The notes: a model not told the origin generated them from the sequence alone. Positions 35,213 to 44,565 are shown, counted from the first letter of the stretch. The stretch is 64,000 nt of DNA from Nitratireductor aquimarinus (GCF_046773475.1 NZ_CP177239.1:1116001-1180000); one strand, 5' to 3'. Numbers and translations: made by a program.

Positions 35213-36333
35213 CAGCCGCCTTTCACATATTCGCGGTAAACATCTTCGCCGAACCGCGCCTCGCGCAGCAGGCCGAAACCTTCGGGGATATGGTCGAAAT
35301 CAACCGGCGCGGCAATTCCACCAGCCCCGATTTCGGATGGCCCAGAAAAGAGCGCAAGCCGGTCGACCAGTCCTTCTTCAAGGAACCGTCTGGCGGTGAA
35401 GGCACCGCCCTCGACCATGAGCGTTGCAATGCCGCGCGCCGCCAGGTCTTCAAGAAGTTCTGGCAGCGCAATCTGGCCTTCATGTACTTCGACACCAAGA
35501 AAATCGACGCCCGCCCCGGCCAGCGCCCTGCGTTTGTCGCTCGGGCAATCACTGGCGGCTGTCAGAAGAACCGGCACATCGCGGGCCGTGCGCGCCAGCG
35601 CCGAGTTTGTCGGCAGCTTCATGTCGCGATCAAGAACGATACGCAGCGGCGAGCGCGCCTGAAGCCCCGGCAGGCGGCAGGTCAGAGACGGATCGTCAGC
35701 CAGCGCCGTGCCGATGCCGACAAGGATCGCATCGCTTTCGGCCCGCATCATGTGCACCTGCCGGCGCGAAGCGGGACCGGTGATGGCGATCTGCCCCTCC
35801 CCCATGCGGCCAATCATGCCGTCAGCCGATAAGGCAAGCTTGAGAGTCACTTCCGGGCGTTTTTTCTCGGAGCGCATGAGATAGCCGCGCAGCATGTCTG
35901 CCGCTTCGTCGGCCAGAACGCCCTCCACGACCTCAATGCCCGCCTCGCGCAGAATGGCGTAGCCATTGCCGCTGACGCGGGGGTCGGGATCGGCGGCAGC
36001 GCCCACAACGCGGGCAATGCCGGCATTCACCAGCGCGTTGGCGCAGGGCGGCGTGCGGCCATGATGGGCACAGGGCTCTAGCGTAACATAGGCCGTCGCG
36101 CCGCGTGCAGCCTCGCCCGCCTCCGCCAGCGCCTGCGGTTCGGCATGGGGGCGACCGCCAATGGCCGTCACGCCGCGCCCGACAATCTGCGGGCCGGCGC
36201 CATCATCGCGGACGATCAGTGTTCCAACGGAGGGATTGGTTCCGGCAAGGCCCATATGCCGGCGTGAAATCCGGATGGCCGCCGCCATGAAACGCCGGTC
36301 GAGATCGCTGGCCGACGCCCTGCCGGTGTCCAT
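35212..36333 (-). CDS. ribD: Riboflavin biosynthesis deaminase/reductase
   Basis: 373 residues from ATG 36333 (GAGGG upstream, one base after nrdR). Bifunctional: N-terminal cytidine-deaminase-like zinc site HAEPQALAEAG and PCAHHGRTPPC (about 60-90), C-terminal reductase domain from about 155 (VTLKLALSADGMIG, GIGTALADDPSLTCR, LMVEGGAFTARRFL). Carries out the second and third steps after GTP cyclohydrolase II. Confidence 0.95.
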   Translation of the reverse strand: MDTGRASASDLDRRFMAAAIRISRRHMGLAGTNPSVGTLIVRDDGAGPQIVGRGVTAIGGRPHAEPQALAEAGEAARGATAYVTLEPCAHHGRTPPCANALVNAGIARVVGAAADPDPRVSGNGYAILREAGIEVVEGVLADEAADMLRGYLMRSEKKRPEVTLKLALSADGMIGRMGEGQIAITGPASRRQVHMMRAESDAILVGIGTALADDPSLTCRLPGLQARSPLRIVLDRDMKLPTNSALARTARDVPVLLTAASDCPSDKRRALAGAGVDFLGVEVHEGQIALPELLEDLAARGIATLMVEGGAFTARRFLEEGLVDRLALFSGPSEIGAGGIAAPVDFDHIPEGFGLLREARFGEDVYREYVKGG

Positions 36334-36334
36334 T

Positions 36335-36802
36335 CTATCCCTCGTTTTCCTCATTGCCTTTCAGCTCGCCAAGAACGTCCTGGAAATCCTTGGCTTCGCG
36401 GAAATTGCGATAAACGGAGGCGAAGCGCACATAGGCGATGTCATCGAGCACTTTCAACGCATCGATGACCAGAAGGCCGATATCGTCGGAGGGGATCTCC
36501 GTCTCGCCGGAGCTTTCCAGCTGGCGCACGATGCCGGTGACCGCACGCTCGATGCGCTCCGGCTCGACATTGCGCTTTCTGAGCGCGATGTCGAAGGAAC
36601 GCATCAGCTTGTCGCGGTCGAACGGCACCTTGCGGCCCGACCGCTTGACCACCACCAGATCGCGCAGCTGAATGCGCTCAAATGTGGTGAAGCGCCCGCC
36701 GCAATCGGGACAGGCGCGCCGTCTGCGGATTGCCGCCCCGTCTTCTGCGGGGCGGGAATCCTTTACCTGTGTGTCTTCCGACTGACAGTACGGACAGCGC
36801 AT
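36335..36802 (-). CDS. nrdR: Transcriptional repressor NrdR
   Basis: 155 residues. N-terminal zinc ribbon (CPYC ... CPDC, residues 3-34) and ATP-cone domain (VVVKRSGRKVPFDRDKLMRSF). Senses dATP/ATP and represses ribonucleotide reductase operons through NrdR boxes. Standard neighbour of glyA and ribD in alphaproteobacteria; 36 bases after glyA. Confidence 0.96.
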   Translation of the reverse strand: MRCPYCQSEDTQVKDSRPAEDGAAIRRRRACPDCGGRFTTFERIQLRDLVVVKRSGRKVPFDRDKLMRSFDIALRKRNVEPERIERAVTGIVRQLESSGETEIPSDDIGLLVIDALKVLDDIAYVRFASVYRNFREAKDFQDVLGELKGNEENEG

Positions 36803-36838
36803 ATCGGGCCCTTGTTCACGAATCCATTCGTGACAGGC

Positions 36839-38155
36839 TTACCCCAGATAGGGGTAGAGCGGGAAGCGCTCGGTGAGCGCGATCACCTTGTCCTTCACAG
36901 CCTGCTCGACCTGAGCATTGCCTTCGTCGGAATTGGCGACCTTGAGGCCGTCCAGAACCTCGGCGATCAGCTGGCCGATCTCGCGGAACTCGGCAGCGCC
37001 GAAACCGCGCGTCGTGCCGGCCGGCGTGCCAAGACGGATGCCGGAGGTGACGAAGGGCTTTTCAGGGTCGAACGGAATGCCGTTCTTGTTACAGGTGATG
37101 TTGGCGCGGCCAAGAGCAGCCTCGGCGCGCTTGCCCGTGGCGTTCTTCGGGCGCAGGTCGACCAGCATCAGATGGTTGTCAGTGCCGCCGGACACGATGT
37201 CGAGACCGGTGTCCTTCAGGCTCTCGGCCAGCGCACGGGCATTGGTGACGACGTTGCGTGCATAGGTCTTGAACTCAGGATCAAGCGCCTCGCCCAGAGC
37301 AACCGCCTTGGCTGCGATGACGTGCATCAGGGGGCCGCCCTGAAGACCCGGGAAAACGGCGGAGTTGAACTTCTTCGCCAGCGCCTCGTCATTGGTCAGG
37401 ATCATGCCGCCACGCGGGCCGCGCAGCGATTTGTGCGTGGTGGTCGTGACCACATGGGCGTGCGGCAGCGGCGACGGATGCTCTCCAGCGGCCACGAGGC
37501 CTGCAATGTGGGCCATGTCGACCATGAGCCATGCGCCAACCTCGTCGGCGATCTCGCGGAAACGCTTCCAGTCCCACACGCGCGAATAGGCGGTGCCGCC
37601 GGCAAGGATCAGTTTCGGCTTGTGTTCCTTTGCAAGACGCTCCACCTCGTCCATGTCGAGCAGGTGGTCGTCCTTGCGAACGCCGTAGGAGATCGGGTTG
37701 AACCACTTGCCGGACATGTTGACCGGGGAACCGTGCGTCAGGTGTCCACCGGAATTCAGGTCGAGGCCCATGAAGCTGTCGCCCGGCTGCAGAAGCGCGA
37801 GGAAGACGGCCTGGTTCATCTGCGAACCGGAATTCGGCTGAACGTTGGCGAAGGCGCAGCCGAACAGCTTCTTGGCGCGCTCGATCGCCAGTTCCTCGAC
37901 GATATCGACATACTGGCAACCGCCATAATACCGCTTGCCCGGATAACCTTCCGCGTATTTGTTCGTCAGCACCGTACCCTGCGCTTCCATCACAGCGCGC
38001 GAAACGATGTTTTCCGAGGCGATCAGCTCGATTTCGTGACGCTGACGGCCCAGTTCCTGACGGATTGCGGCAAAGATTTCCTGGTCGCTGTCTTCGAGCG
38101 GGCGGGTGAAGAAGGCATCGGCCTCGCTTGAAGCGGCGGCGGTCGCAAGTGCCAT
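36839..38155 (-). CDS. glyA: Serine hydroxymethyltransferase
   Basis: 438 residues, ATG 38155 with AAGGGA upstream. PLP enzyme interconverting serine and glycine with tetrahydrofolate. Family features: IELIASENIVSRAV, YAEGYPGKRYYGGCQYVD, and the Schiff-base Lys in VVTTTTHKSLRGPRGG. First gene of the glyA-nrdR-ribD-ribE-ribH-nusB run. I see no riboswitch in the 260 bases upstream, which instead contain the terminator of the L,D-transpeptidase gene. Confidence 0.97.
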   Translation of the reverse strand: MALATAAASSEADAFFTRPLEDSDQEIFAAIRQELGRQRHEIELIASENIVSRAVMEAQGTVLTNKYAEGYPGKRYYGGCQYVDIVEELAIERAKKLFGCAFANVQPNSGSQMNQAVFLALLQPGDSFMGLDLNSGGHLTHGSPVNMSGKWFNPISYGVRKDDHLLDMDEVERLAKEHKPKLILAGGTAYSRVWDWKRFREIADEVGAWLMVDMAHIAGLVAAGEHPSPLPHAHVVTTTTHKSLRGPRGGMILTNDEALAKKFNSAVFPGLQGGPLMHVIAAKAVALGEALDPEFKTYARNVVTNARALAESLKDTGLDIVSGGTDNHLMLVDLRPKNATGKRAEAALGRANITCNKNGIPFDPEKPFVTSGIRLGTPAGTTRGFGAAEFREIGQLIAEVLDGLKVANSDEGNAQVEQAVKDKVIALTERFPLYPYLG

Positions 38156-38249
38156 GGCGGTTTATTCCCTTCGATGATGGATCAAATGCGGAAGACGGGC
38201 ATCTAGCATTTTTCCCTCGCCGCCACCACGCCCGCAGACGAAAATTTAT

Positions 38250-38290
38250 CCTCCAAAAACGAAGCAACCGCCCGGTTTCGGGCGGCTGCG
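38250..38290 (-). terminator. Terminator of the ldtP-like gene
   Basis: CCGCCCG-aaac-CGGGCGG on the minus strand (stem 38268-38274/38279-38285, extended by GCA/TGC after one mismatch), followed by TTCGTTTTT. Lies 125 bases after the stop of the L,D-transpeptidase gene and about 100 bases before glyA. Confidence 0.8.
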
Positions 38291-38415
38291 GCAATTGACC
38301 GTAGGATATTGCGCTCGGGCCGAGCCGTCGCTTTCGGCAGACTCGCACTTGCCCGTCTTCGTTTCAGAAGACACCCTCATGCGCCCGTCAGGCAATGCAG
38401 CCCGACGACGACACG

Positions 38416-39669
38416 CTAAAGCGCCGTCGAGATCTGCAGCTCGCTCGCCCCGTCGCGGGCATAGATGTCGTCGCGCAGATGCACGGCGCCATCGCCGGTC
38501 GACCAGGCGGAGATATAGGTGAAATAGACCGGCACCGGATTGGACAGCGCGACGCGCACATCCTCTTCGGTCTGAATGGTCTGCTCGATGCGGCGACGGC
38601 CCCAGCCATCGGTCTCGCTCAGGAGCCAGGTCACCAGGTCGCGCACATTCTGCACGCGAACACAGCCCGACGAATAGAACCGGTCGAGATCGCGGAACAT
38701 GCCCTGCTGGGGCGTGTCATGCATGTAGACCGCATGCGGGTTCGGGAAGTTGATCTTGATCGACGCCATGGCGTTGATCCGGCCCGGATCCTGCCGGAAG
38801 CGGTATTTTGCGGCATCATCCGTCGACCAGTCGACCGTCAGCGGATCCACTTCGCTGCCATTGGGCGCGATCAGGCGGATATTGTTGTCGGTCAGGTAAC
38901 TGGGGTTCTTGCGCATCAGCGGAATGATGTCCTTGCGGACAATCGACACCGGCGCATTCCAGTAGGGATTGATGATGATTTCGTTGATCTTCGAATTCAG
39001 GATCGGCGTCTGGCGGTCCACCTTGCCGACAATGGCGGTGTGGCGCAGCACGACGCGGCCCGTATCCACGGCCTCGATCTCGGCGGCGGGAATGTTCACC
39101 ACCACATAGCGATTGCCCATGGAGCCCGACATGGAGGTGAGCCGGCCCAGATTGGTCTGAAGCTGGCCAAGGCGAATGGCCGCCGGAACATTGAGAGCCG
39201 CAAAGGTGTGCGGTCCGGTAACGCCGTCGGCAGGAAGGCCATGGCGGGTCTGGAAGCGCTTGACCGCCGCCTCGACATAGGAATCGAACGACTGCGACAT
39301 GCCCGCACGCGGCGAGAGATCGCCGGACACCATCAGTCTGCGGCGCAGGACCTCCACATTGGGATCGACCACACCGACCTGAAGCTTTTTGTTGTCGGGA
39401 ACGCGCGGCCACCCGCCCTGTGACACGATGTTGGAATATTCCATGATCGCGCGCTGAAGGTAGGAAACGGTTTCCTGACTGAAGATGGGGAGATTGGTCG
39501 CAACCTTGCCGCCGGCGCTGGCGCGAGCATCAAACTGATCGTTCCAGGCGCCACGCCTTGGCGAACGGATGATCGCGTCAAGAAAGTCCTGGGCGTTGGC
39601 GGCTCCGGCCATCGCTGCCGTAGCGGCAGCACCGGCACCGGTTAAAAACATACGGCGGTTCGTCTTCAT
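38416..39669 (-). CDS. Murein L,D-transpeptidase (LdtP-like; peptidoglycan-binding plus YkuD)
   Basis: 417 residues from ATG 39669, beginning with a Tat-type signal (MKTNRRMFLTGAGAAATAAM). Order: YcbB-type N-terminal region, a peptidoglycan-binding-like helix bundle (SYVEAAVKRFQTRHGLPADGVTG, about 125-160), then YkuD with VYMHDTPQQGMF and the nucleophile in FYSSGCVRVQN. Makes 3-3 cross-links in peptidoglycan. It sits 280 bases downstream of ldtR on the same strand, matching the ldtR-ldtP pair described in Candidatus Liberibacter asiaticus, where LdtR activates the transpeptidase gene. Confidence 0.93.
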   Translation of the reverse strand: MKTNRRMFLTGAGAAATAAMAGAANAQDFLDAIIRSPRRGAWNDQFDARASAGGKVATNLPIFSQETVSYLQRAIMEYSNIVSQGGWPRVPDNKKLQVGVVDPNVEVLRRRLMVSGDLSPRAGMSQSFDSYVEAAVKRFQTRHGLPADGVTGPHTFAALNVPAAIRLGQLQTNLGRLTSMSGSMGNRYVVVNIPAAEIEAVDTGRVVLRHTAIVGKVDRQTPILNSKINEIIINPYWNAPVSIVRKDIIPLMRKNPSYLTDNNIRLIAPNGSEVDPLTVDWSTDDAAKYRFRQDPGRINAMASIKINFPNPHAVYMHDTPQQGMFRDLDRFYSSGCVRVQNVRDLVTWLLSETDGWGRRRIEQTIQTEEDVRVALSNPVPVYFTYISAWSTGDGAVHLRDDIYARDGASELQISTAL

Positions 39670-39807
39670 ACGCGTGTCCGAGCTCTCTGTGGCTAGCACC
39701 CCTCCGGGAGGGCTGCGGGCAGTGTTGCGGCCTGACCATGCCGCGACTGCGTTAAGAATCCGCGAACCTTATTCAAAATTGGCGCTCGCACGCCAAGCGG
39801 CTCCCGC

Positions 39808-39853
39808 GCCTTAGGTTCCACCGGATTATGACCTTAACGTGACCAGCAGTCAC
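39808..39853 (-). promoter_or_regulatory. Candidate LdtR-responsive region upstream of the transpeptidase
   Basis: Contains GCCTTA (39808-39813), ACCTTAAC (39831-39838) and the palindrome GTGAC-cagca-GTCAC (39839-39853). The CCTTA(AC) word also occurs twice in the ldtR upstream region (40562-40578), so it may be a shared regulator site. Pattern similarity only. Confidence 0.3.
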
Positions 39854-39876
39854 CTATCGCAAAATAACGGATGCGT

Positions 39877-39906
39877 GAAGGCCGGCGTCCCGCCACGCCG
39901 GCCTTC
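39877..39906 (-). terminator. Hairpin downstream of ldtR
   Basis: Perfect 12-bp stem GAAGGCCGGCGT / ACGCCGGCCTTC with a 6-base loop, 44 bases after the ldtR stop. The T-run is poor, but the stem is strong; probably ends ldtR transcripts before the transpeptidase promoter. Confidence 0.6.
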
Positions 39907-39949
39907 GAATGACTGCACACCGGCGCGCAGTCAGGTGATCAAGGCGAGA

Positions 39950-40465
39950 CTACATACGGTAGGCGATGGAATCGTTCCAGAAGCGATCAAGGCGCTGGAG
40001 GGCACGATTCATCTGGCTGAACTCATCGGCGCTGATGCCGCCGACCTGCTCGATGGAGCCGATATGACGGTTGTAGAGACCTTCGACAACCTTTGCCACC
40101 TGGACACCCTTCGGCGTCAGGCTGATGCGCACCGAACGACGGTCGACGCGCGAGCGCTGATGGTTGACGAAGCCGAGATCAACCAGCTTCTTGAGGTTGT
40201 AGGAAACATTGGAGCCGAGATAGTAGCCGCGCGAGCGCAGCTCGCCTGCCGTCAGTTCCGTGTCACCGATGTTGAAGAGCAGCAGCGCCTGAATGGCGTT
40301 GATGTCGCTGCGGCCGTTGCGCTCGAACTCGTCCTTGATGACGTCGAGCAGACGGCGGTGCAGGCGCTCCACAAGCTGAAGGGATTCAAGATAAAGAGAA
40401 CGCAGTGCATCCGAGCGTTCTTCATTCGAAGCGGCAGGTTTCGCCGCGGGTCGCGAAGTATTCAT
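39950..40465 (-). CDS. ldtR: MarR-family regulator LdtR
   Basis: 171 residues from ATG 40465 (GAGG upstream). Winged-helix core: NAIQALLLFNIGDTELTAGELRSRGYYLGSNVSYNLKKLVDLGFVNHQRSRVDRRSVRISLTPKG region is intact, with the recognition helix around NVSYNLKKL and wing DRRSVRISL. This is the LdtR subgroup known to regulate L,D-transpeptidase and osmotic/envelope stress in Liberibacter and Sinorhizobium. Its genomic partner is directly downstream. Confidence 0.9.
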   Translation of the reverse strand: MNTSRPAAKPAASNEERSDALRSLYLESLQLVERLHRRLLDVIKDEFERNGRSDINAIQALLLFNIGDTELTAGELRSRGYYLGSNVSYNLKKLVDLGFVNHQRSRVDRRSVRISLTPKGVQVAKVVEGLYNRHIGSIEQVGGISADEFSQMNRALQRLDRFWNDSIAYRM

Positions 40466-40561
40466 AACTAAAGCCTCTCGTTTGACGCCGGTGATTTTTG
40501 TTTTTTGTCTCACCTTGACCCGAACCTAGCGAAGGCATCTAAAATTCGACTTAAACACTAG

Positions 40562-40578
40562 CCTTAACAACGCCTTAC
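40562..40578 (-). promoter_or_regulatory. CCTTA direct repeat upstream of ldtR
   Basis: GCCTTAACAAC-GCCTTACAA carries two CCTTA(A/C) words 11 bases (one helical turn) apart, about 100 bases upstream of ldtR. The same word recurs upstream of the transpeptidase gene. Candidate autoregulatory site. Confidence 0.3.
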
Positions 40579-40690
40579 AAAAGCCAACGCTGCTAATACG
40601 GCTAACAGGCAGTAAACCCGCCTGTGGACATTCGATGAAAGCTTTAGAGATTAAGGGGATGCGGCTTGTGGCCTGAAACCGGGCCTGCCC

Positions 40691-41116
40691 CTAAAGCATC
40701 GCCTGCCGCTTGCGGCGGTAGCGCGCAATGCGCAAACCGGCATAGGTAATCGCCACGAGAAGGTGAAAACCCAACAGCGGATAATTGTGCCCGAACATCT
40801 CTGGCATGAAGCCGTACATGGCCACTTCCGCGCCGGCGCACAGAAACCAGATGACCGCTCCCCATGGCGCGACCAGCCAGAGACCGACGGACGCAAACGG
40901 ATAAAGCACGGCCAGAACGATGCTCGCCACCTGCCAGTGGATCGGCATCAGGTCGAACCGCCACATGAGCCCGGGATAAAAACCGAGCAGCCGCACCCAG
41001 TACACAAGCCCCATGACGAGGCAGACGAGCGCGACAATACGGTGGAACGCGTAATAGGCTGCTTCAAGCTGGGAGGGCCGCGCCGAAGGCAGACCCGAGA
41101 GCGTTTCAACTTTCAC
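40691..41116 (-). CDS. DUF6163-type four-helix membrane protein
   Basis: 141 residues from GTG 41116, which shares GTGA with the stop of the hydrolase gene. Four TM helices (about 22-45, 62-80, 84-104, 112-130) with aromatic-rich loops (FYPGLMWRFDLMPIHWQVAS, MFGHNYPLLGFH). Conserved in rhizobia beside ldtR; function unknown. Confidence 0.8.
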   Translation of the reverse strand: MKVETLSGLPSARPSQLEAAYYAFHRIVALVCLVMGLVYWVRLLGFYPGLMWRFDLMPIHWQVASIVLAVLYPFASVGLWLVAPWGAVIWFLCAGAEVAMYGFMPEMFGHNYPLLGFHLLVAITYAGLRIARYRRKRQAML

Positions 41117-42156
41117 AGCGCCAGCTCCTTGCCCGGCAGGGGCGCGAAATAGGCGTCAATGTCCTCATCCTTCACGCCGTCGAGCGTATCGGGCTTCCAG
41201 TGGGGCGTGCTTCCCTTCTCCACCAGAACCGCGCGGATGCCTTCATAGAAGTCGTGCCCGGTGAGCATGCGGTTCAGGATGCGGAATTCCATATGCATGC
41301 ACTCGTCCATGGTCAGCATCGCGCCGGCGCGGACCTGACGAAACGCGACATGAAGACTGGTGGGCGAACGCCTGGCGATGGTCGCAGCAGTCTTCTGCAC
41401 CCATTCGTCCTGATCCTCGCCAAGCGACTGCAGGACCTCCGCAAGCGTGCCGAAAGAAAAATGGCTGGCAATCGCATGCAGCGCGCCGTCATCCATTTCG
41501 CGTTCCGCAGTTCCGGCAAATGCTGCCAGCGTCGCATCCACATCACCGCCCTCGCACAGGGCCTGGGTCAATGCCGGCAGTTCCGCCGCATCGACCGCGT
41601 GCGTGGCAAGCCCCGTCGCGCAGGCGTCACCCCTGCGAATGCGGTTTCCGGTGAGCGCCAGATACATGCCGAATTCGCCCGGCAGGCGCGAAAGCAGGAA
41701 ACTGCCCCCGACATCGGGGAAAAAGCCGATACCGACCTCGGGCATGGCGAAGATGGCGTTTTCCGTCATCACGCGATGCGAACCATGGAAGGAGACGCCA
41801 ACACCGCCGCCCATGACAATGCCGTCGATCAGCGCCACATAGGGTTTGGGGAAACGGGCAATTGCCGCATTGAGCCGATACTCGTCTGCAAAGAAATCCG
41901 GCTTTGCCTCGCCGGCAAGCCCGGCTTTGTAAACATCAAGAATGTCGCCGCCGGCGGAGAAGGCGCGCCCCTCCCCGCGAATGATCACGAGCTTGACCGT
42001 GTCGTCCGTCTCCCAGGCGGAAAGCGCGCGGGCGAGCGCCCGCACCATGCCGTGATTGACCGCATTGAGGGAAGAAGGCCGGTTGAGCGTCACGATCCCG
42101 GCACATCCGACCTGTTCGAACAGGATTTCCTCAGCGCCACCGAAATCGACTTTCAC
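41113..42156 (-). CDS. 3-hydroxyisobutyryl-CoA hydrolase family protein
   Basis: About 347 residues; start taken as GTG 42156 (GTG 42162 and GTG 42183 are alternatives after a GGGGGG run). Crotonase fold with FSAGGDILDVYKAG (oxyanion hole) and the HIBCH-type active site GGGVGVSFHGSHRVMTENAIFAMPEVGIGFFPDVGGS, plus the extended C-terminal domain that distinguishes hydrolases (about 350 residues) from hydratases. Acts in valine degradation. Cotranslated with the DUF6163 gene; divergent from hemB. Confidence 0.88.
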   Translation of the reverse strand: MKVDFGGAEEILFEQVGCAGIVTLNRPSSLNAVNHGMVRALARALSAWETDDTVKLVIIRGEGRAFSAGGDILDVYKAGLAGEAKPDFFADEYRLNAAIARFPKPYVALIDGIVMGGGVGVSFHGSHRVMTENAIFAMPEVGIGFFPDVGGSFLLSRLPGEFGMYLALTGNRIRRGDACATGLATHAVDAAELPALTQALCEGGDVDATLAAFAGTAEREMDDGALHAIASHFSFGTLAEVLQSLGEDQDEWVQKTAATIARRSPTSLHVAFRQVRAGAMLTMDECMHMEFRILNRMLTGHDFYEGIRAVLVEKGSTPHWKPDTLDGVKDEDIDAYFAPLPGKELAL

Positions 42157-42321
42157 AGCCACCCCCCAGAACGTTGCAACCACGCGCAGGCCTTTCTAGC
42201 TGATTATTAGCCGCTTTTCGCCCCGTCAATGCTATAAGGAACTGCGACCACAGGACACCGGACCCGCACTTGGACCCACAGGGCCTGCATGATAGAGAGG
42301 CGCCACACTGGAGTCGAAGCC

Positions 42322-43353
42322 GTGAACAAGTTTTCCCGCACCATGAACAGCCCCGCCACACGCCGCACCGTCGATGAGATCACCGGCAGCCGCCGCCTGC
42401 GCCGCACGCGCAAGGCCGACTGGTCGCGCCGCCTCGTGCGCGAGAACCATCTGACGGTCGACGATCTGATCTGGCCGCTGTTCCTCATGGAGGGCGAGAA
42501 CCGGCAGGAACCGCTTTCCGCCATGCCCGGTGTCATGCGCCATACGGTCGACCATGCGGTCCGGCAGGCCGAATACGCCGCAAAGCTCGGCATTCCGGCC
42601 ATCGCCACCTTTCCCAATATCGATCCCGCGCGCCGCGATGAGACCGGCTCCCACAGCCTCGACCCGGACAATCTGATCAACCGCGCCACCCGCGCCATCA
42701 AAGAAGCGGTGCCGGAGATCGGCATCATCACCGATGTGGCGCTCGACCCCTTCACCAGCCATGGCCATGACGGCATCCTGCGCGATGGCGAGATCATCAA
42801 TGATGAAACGGTCGCCCAGATCGCGGCTGCGGCCGTTGGCCAGGCTGAAGCCGGCGCGGACATCATCGCCCCCTCCGACATGATGGACGGGCGCATCGGC
42901 GCCATTCGCGACGCGCTCGACCAGAACGGCTTCCAGAACGTGGCGATCATGTCCTACGCGACGAAATTCGCCTCGGCCTTCTATGGCCCCTATCGCGAGG
43001 CCATCGGCACGGGCGGTCTGCTGAAGGGCGACAAGAAGACCTATTACATCGATCCGGCCAATTCCGACGAAGCGCTGCGCGAAGCCGAGCAGGATCTTCA
43101 GGAAGGTGCGGACATGCTGATCGTGAAGCCCGGCCTTCCCTATATCGACATTGTCCGCCAGCTGAAGGACACGTTCTCCGTGCCGACCTTCGCCTATCAG
43201 GTGTCCGGCGAATACGCGATGATCCGCGCGGCAGCCGCCAATGGCTGGATCGACGGCGAGCGCGCCATGCTGGAAAGCCTGCTTTCCTTCAAGCGCGCGG
43301 GCTGCGACGGAATTCTCACCTATTTTGCCGCCGAAGTTGCTGAATTGCTCTGA
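42322..43353 (+). CDS. hemB: Delta-aminolevulinic acid dehydratase (porphobilinogen synthase)
   Basis: 343 residues from GTG 42322 (GGAG eight bases upstream); ATG 42289 lacks a ribosome site. Condenses two 5-aminolevulinates to porphobilinogen. Catalytic lysines in MSYATKFASAFYGP and LIVKPGLPYID. The metal segment DVALDPFTSHGHDGI has Asp rather than Cys ligands, marking the Mg2+-dependent rather than the Zn2+ class, as usual in alphaproteobacteria. Confidence 0.96.
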   Translation: MNKFSRTMNSPATRRTVDEITGSRRLRRTRKADWSRRLVRENHLTVDDLIWPLFLMEGENRQEPLSAMPGVMRHTVDHAVRQAEYAAKLGIPAIATFPNIDPARRDETGSHSLDPDNLINRATRAIKEAVPEIGIITDVALDPFTSHGHDGILRDGEIINDETVAQIAAAAVGQAEAGADIIAPSDMMDGRIGAIRDALDQNGFQNVAIMSYATKFASAFYGPYREAIGTGGLLKGDKKTYYIDPANSDEALREAEQDLQEGADMLIVKPGLPYIDIVRQLKDTFSVPTFAYQVSGEYAMIRAAAANGWIDGERAMLESLLSFKRAGCDGILTYFAAEVAELL

Positions 43354-43431
43354 TTTTGCTCGGAAAATCTTGAAGCGCCGTGTGAACGCACCCATTTTTC
43401 ATTTGTTCGACAAACCAATGAAGGAACGTTC

Positions 43432-43902
43432 ATGACGGCCACAAGGCCCCTCGACGGCGAAATCATCGATCCCGCACGGGATGACTGGCATCTTTACCGC
43501 GGCGTTCGCACGCGGCGCATTTTCGCGTTCTGCATCGACTACCTGTTGATCGGGCTGATGATGGTTCCCGTCGCAATCATCGTGGCCCTTCTGGGCGTGA
43601 TGACGCTGGGACTGGGCTGGCTCCTGTTCGGCATCCTCGCCCCGCTGACCGCCCTTCTCTACGTCGCCATGACGCTTGGCGGTCGCAGACAGGCGACGCT
43701 CGGCATGCAGTTCATGGACGTCAAACTTGTTCGTCTCGATGGCGGGCGCGTCGATTCCATGCTGGCCGTGGTTCACACGGTTCTGTTCTGGGCCGGCAAT
43801 GCGGTTCTGACGCCGCTGATCCTGCTCGCAAGCCTGTTCCTCGATTACAAGCGCACCGTCCATGATCTGCTTCTGGGCACGGTTGTGGTGCGAACGAGCT
43901 GA
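43432..43902 (+). CDS. RDD-family membrane protein 1
   Basis: 156 residues. RDD domain: first TM after RGVRTRRIFAFCIDYLLIGLM (Arg/Asp pair), TM2 about 60-80, conserved GGRRQATLGMQFMDVKLVR, TM3 and C-terminal DYKRTVHDLLLGTVVV with the second Asp. Often found with transporters; some RDD proteins are Na+/H+ antiporters, most are uncharacterised. Follows hemB by 78 bases, the conserved rhizobial position. Confidence 0.88.
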   Translation: MTATRPLDGEIIDPARDDWHLYRGVRTRRIFAFCIDYLLIGLMMVPVAIIVALLGVMTLGLGWLLFGILAPLTALLYVAMTLGGRRQATLGMQFMDVKLVRLDGGRVDSMLAVVHTVLFWAGNAVLTPLILLASLFLDYKRTVHDLLLGTVVVRTS

Positions 43903-44025
43903 TAATCGAAATTATCGCAAAAGTTGCATCTTTAACGACGCTATACACTTCTGATTTTTCAAAACAAGATCGCTCGCTATCGTGAGGCGTTTTCGAACCC
44001 TTGATTGATTATGCGAGCGACTTTG

Positions 44026-44565
44026 ATGACCAATACATTTGACCTTAGCCCCCAGCTGACCGCACCGCCCGGAGACCGGCAACCAGATTTCATCGTGCGA
44101 CAGGGCACGTGGCTGCATTTGCGGCGATGCCTTGCCTTTCTGTTGGATTACGCCCTGTATGCATTGCTGGCCGTTATTCTGTCCGTTCTGGCAACAATGC
44201 TCATGGAGTATGTCGTGTTGCACTGGATTGCGCCCGACCGGACGCCGGGAGACATACCGACTGCTCTTTATACGCTTTCCAAGGCCGCGGCCGGAATGGC
44301 AACGCTGGTCGCCGTCATTCTCTACATCAGGGCGACGCTCGGCGGGCGCTACCAGGCGACCCTCGGCATGCGCGTGTTCAGTCTGCGACTGGAACGGCTC
44401 GACAGCGTCGAGATCACACCCCGCTACGCAACCGCACATACCCTGCTAGCAGTCGCTCTCTGCACGCTCTTCAGCCCGTTGATTCTGCTTGCCGCATTCT
44501 TTCTTTCGCACAGGCAGACCGTGCATGACCGGCTGCTCGATACGGTGATGGTGAGAACCGACTGA
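44026..44565 (+). CDS. RDD-family membrane protein 2 (tandem paralogue)
   Basis: 179 residues from ATG 44026 (GAGCG upstream; ATG 44011 is the alternative). Same layout as the preceding gene: RRCLAFLLDYALYALLAVI, GGRYQATLGMRVFSLRLER, HRQTVHDRLLDTVMVRTD. The N-terminal tail and first loop are longer. The flanking 123-base gap is AT-rich. This looks like a tandem duplication that has diverged; no relative of it is expected between the first RDD gene and bpt in the standard order. Confidence 0.85.
   Translation: MTNTFDLSPQLTAPPGDRQPDFIVRQGTWLHLRRCLAFLLDYALYALLAVILSVLATMLMEYVVLHWIAPDRTPGDIPTALYTLSKAAAGMATLVAVILYIRATLGGRYQATLGMRVFSLRLERLDSVEITPRYATAHTLLAVALCTLFSPLILLAAFFLSHRQTVHDRLLDTVMVRTD

Noticed and set aside
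38156..38415. Glycine riboswitch ahead of glyA
   Set aside because: No paired glycine-aptamer signature is seen; the region is explained by the glyA leader and a terminator for the upstream gene.
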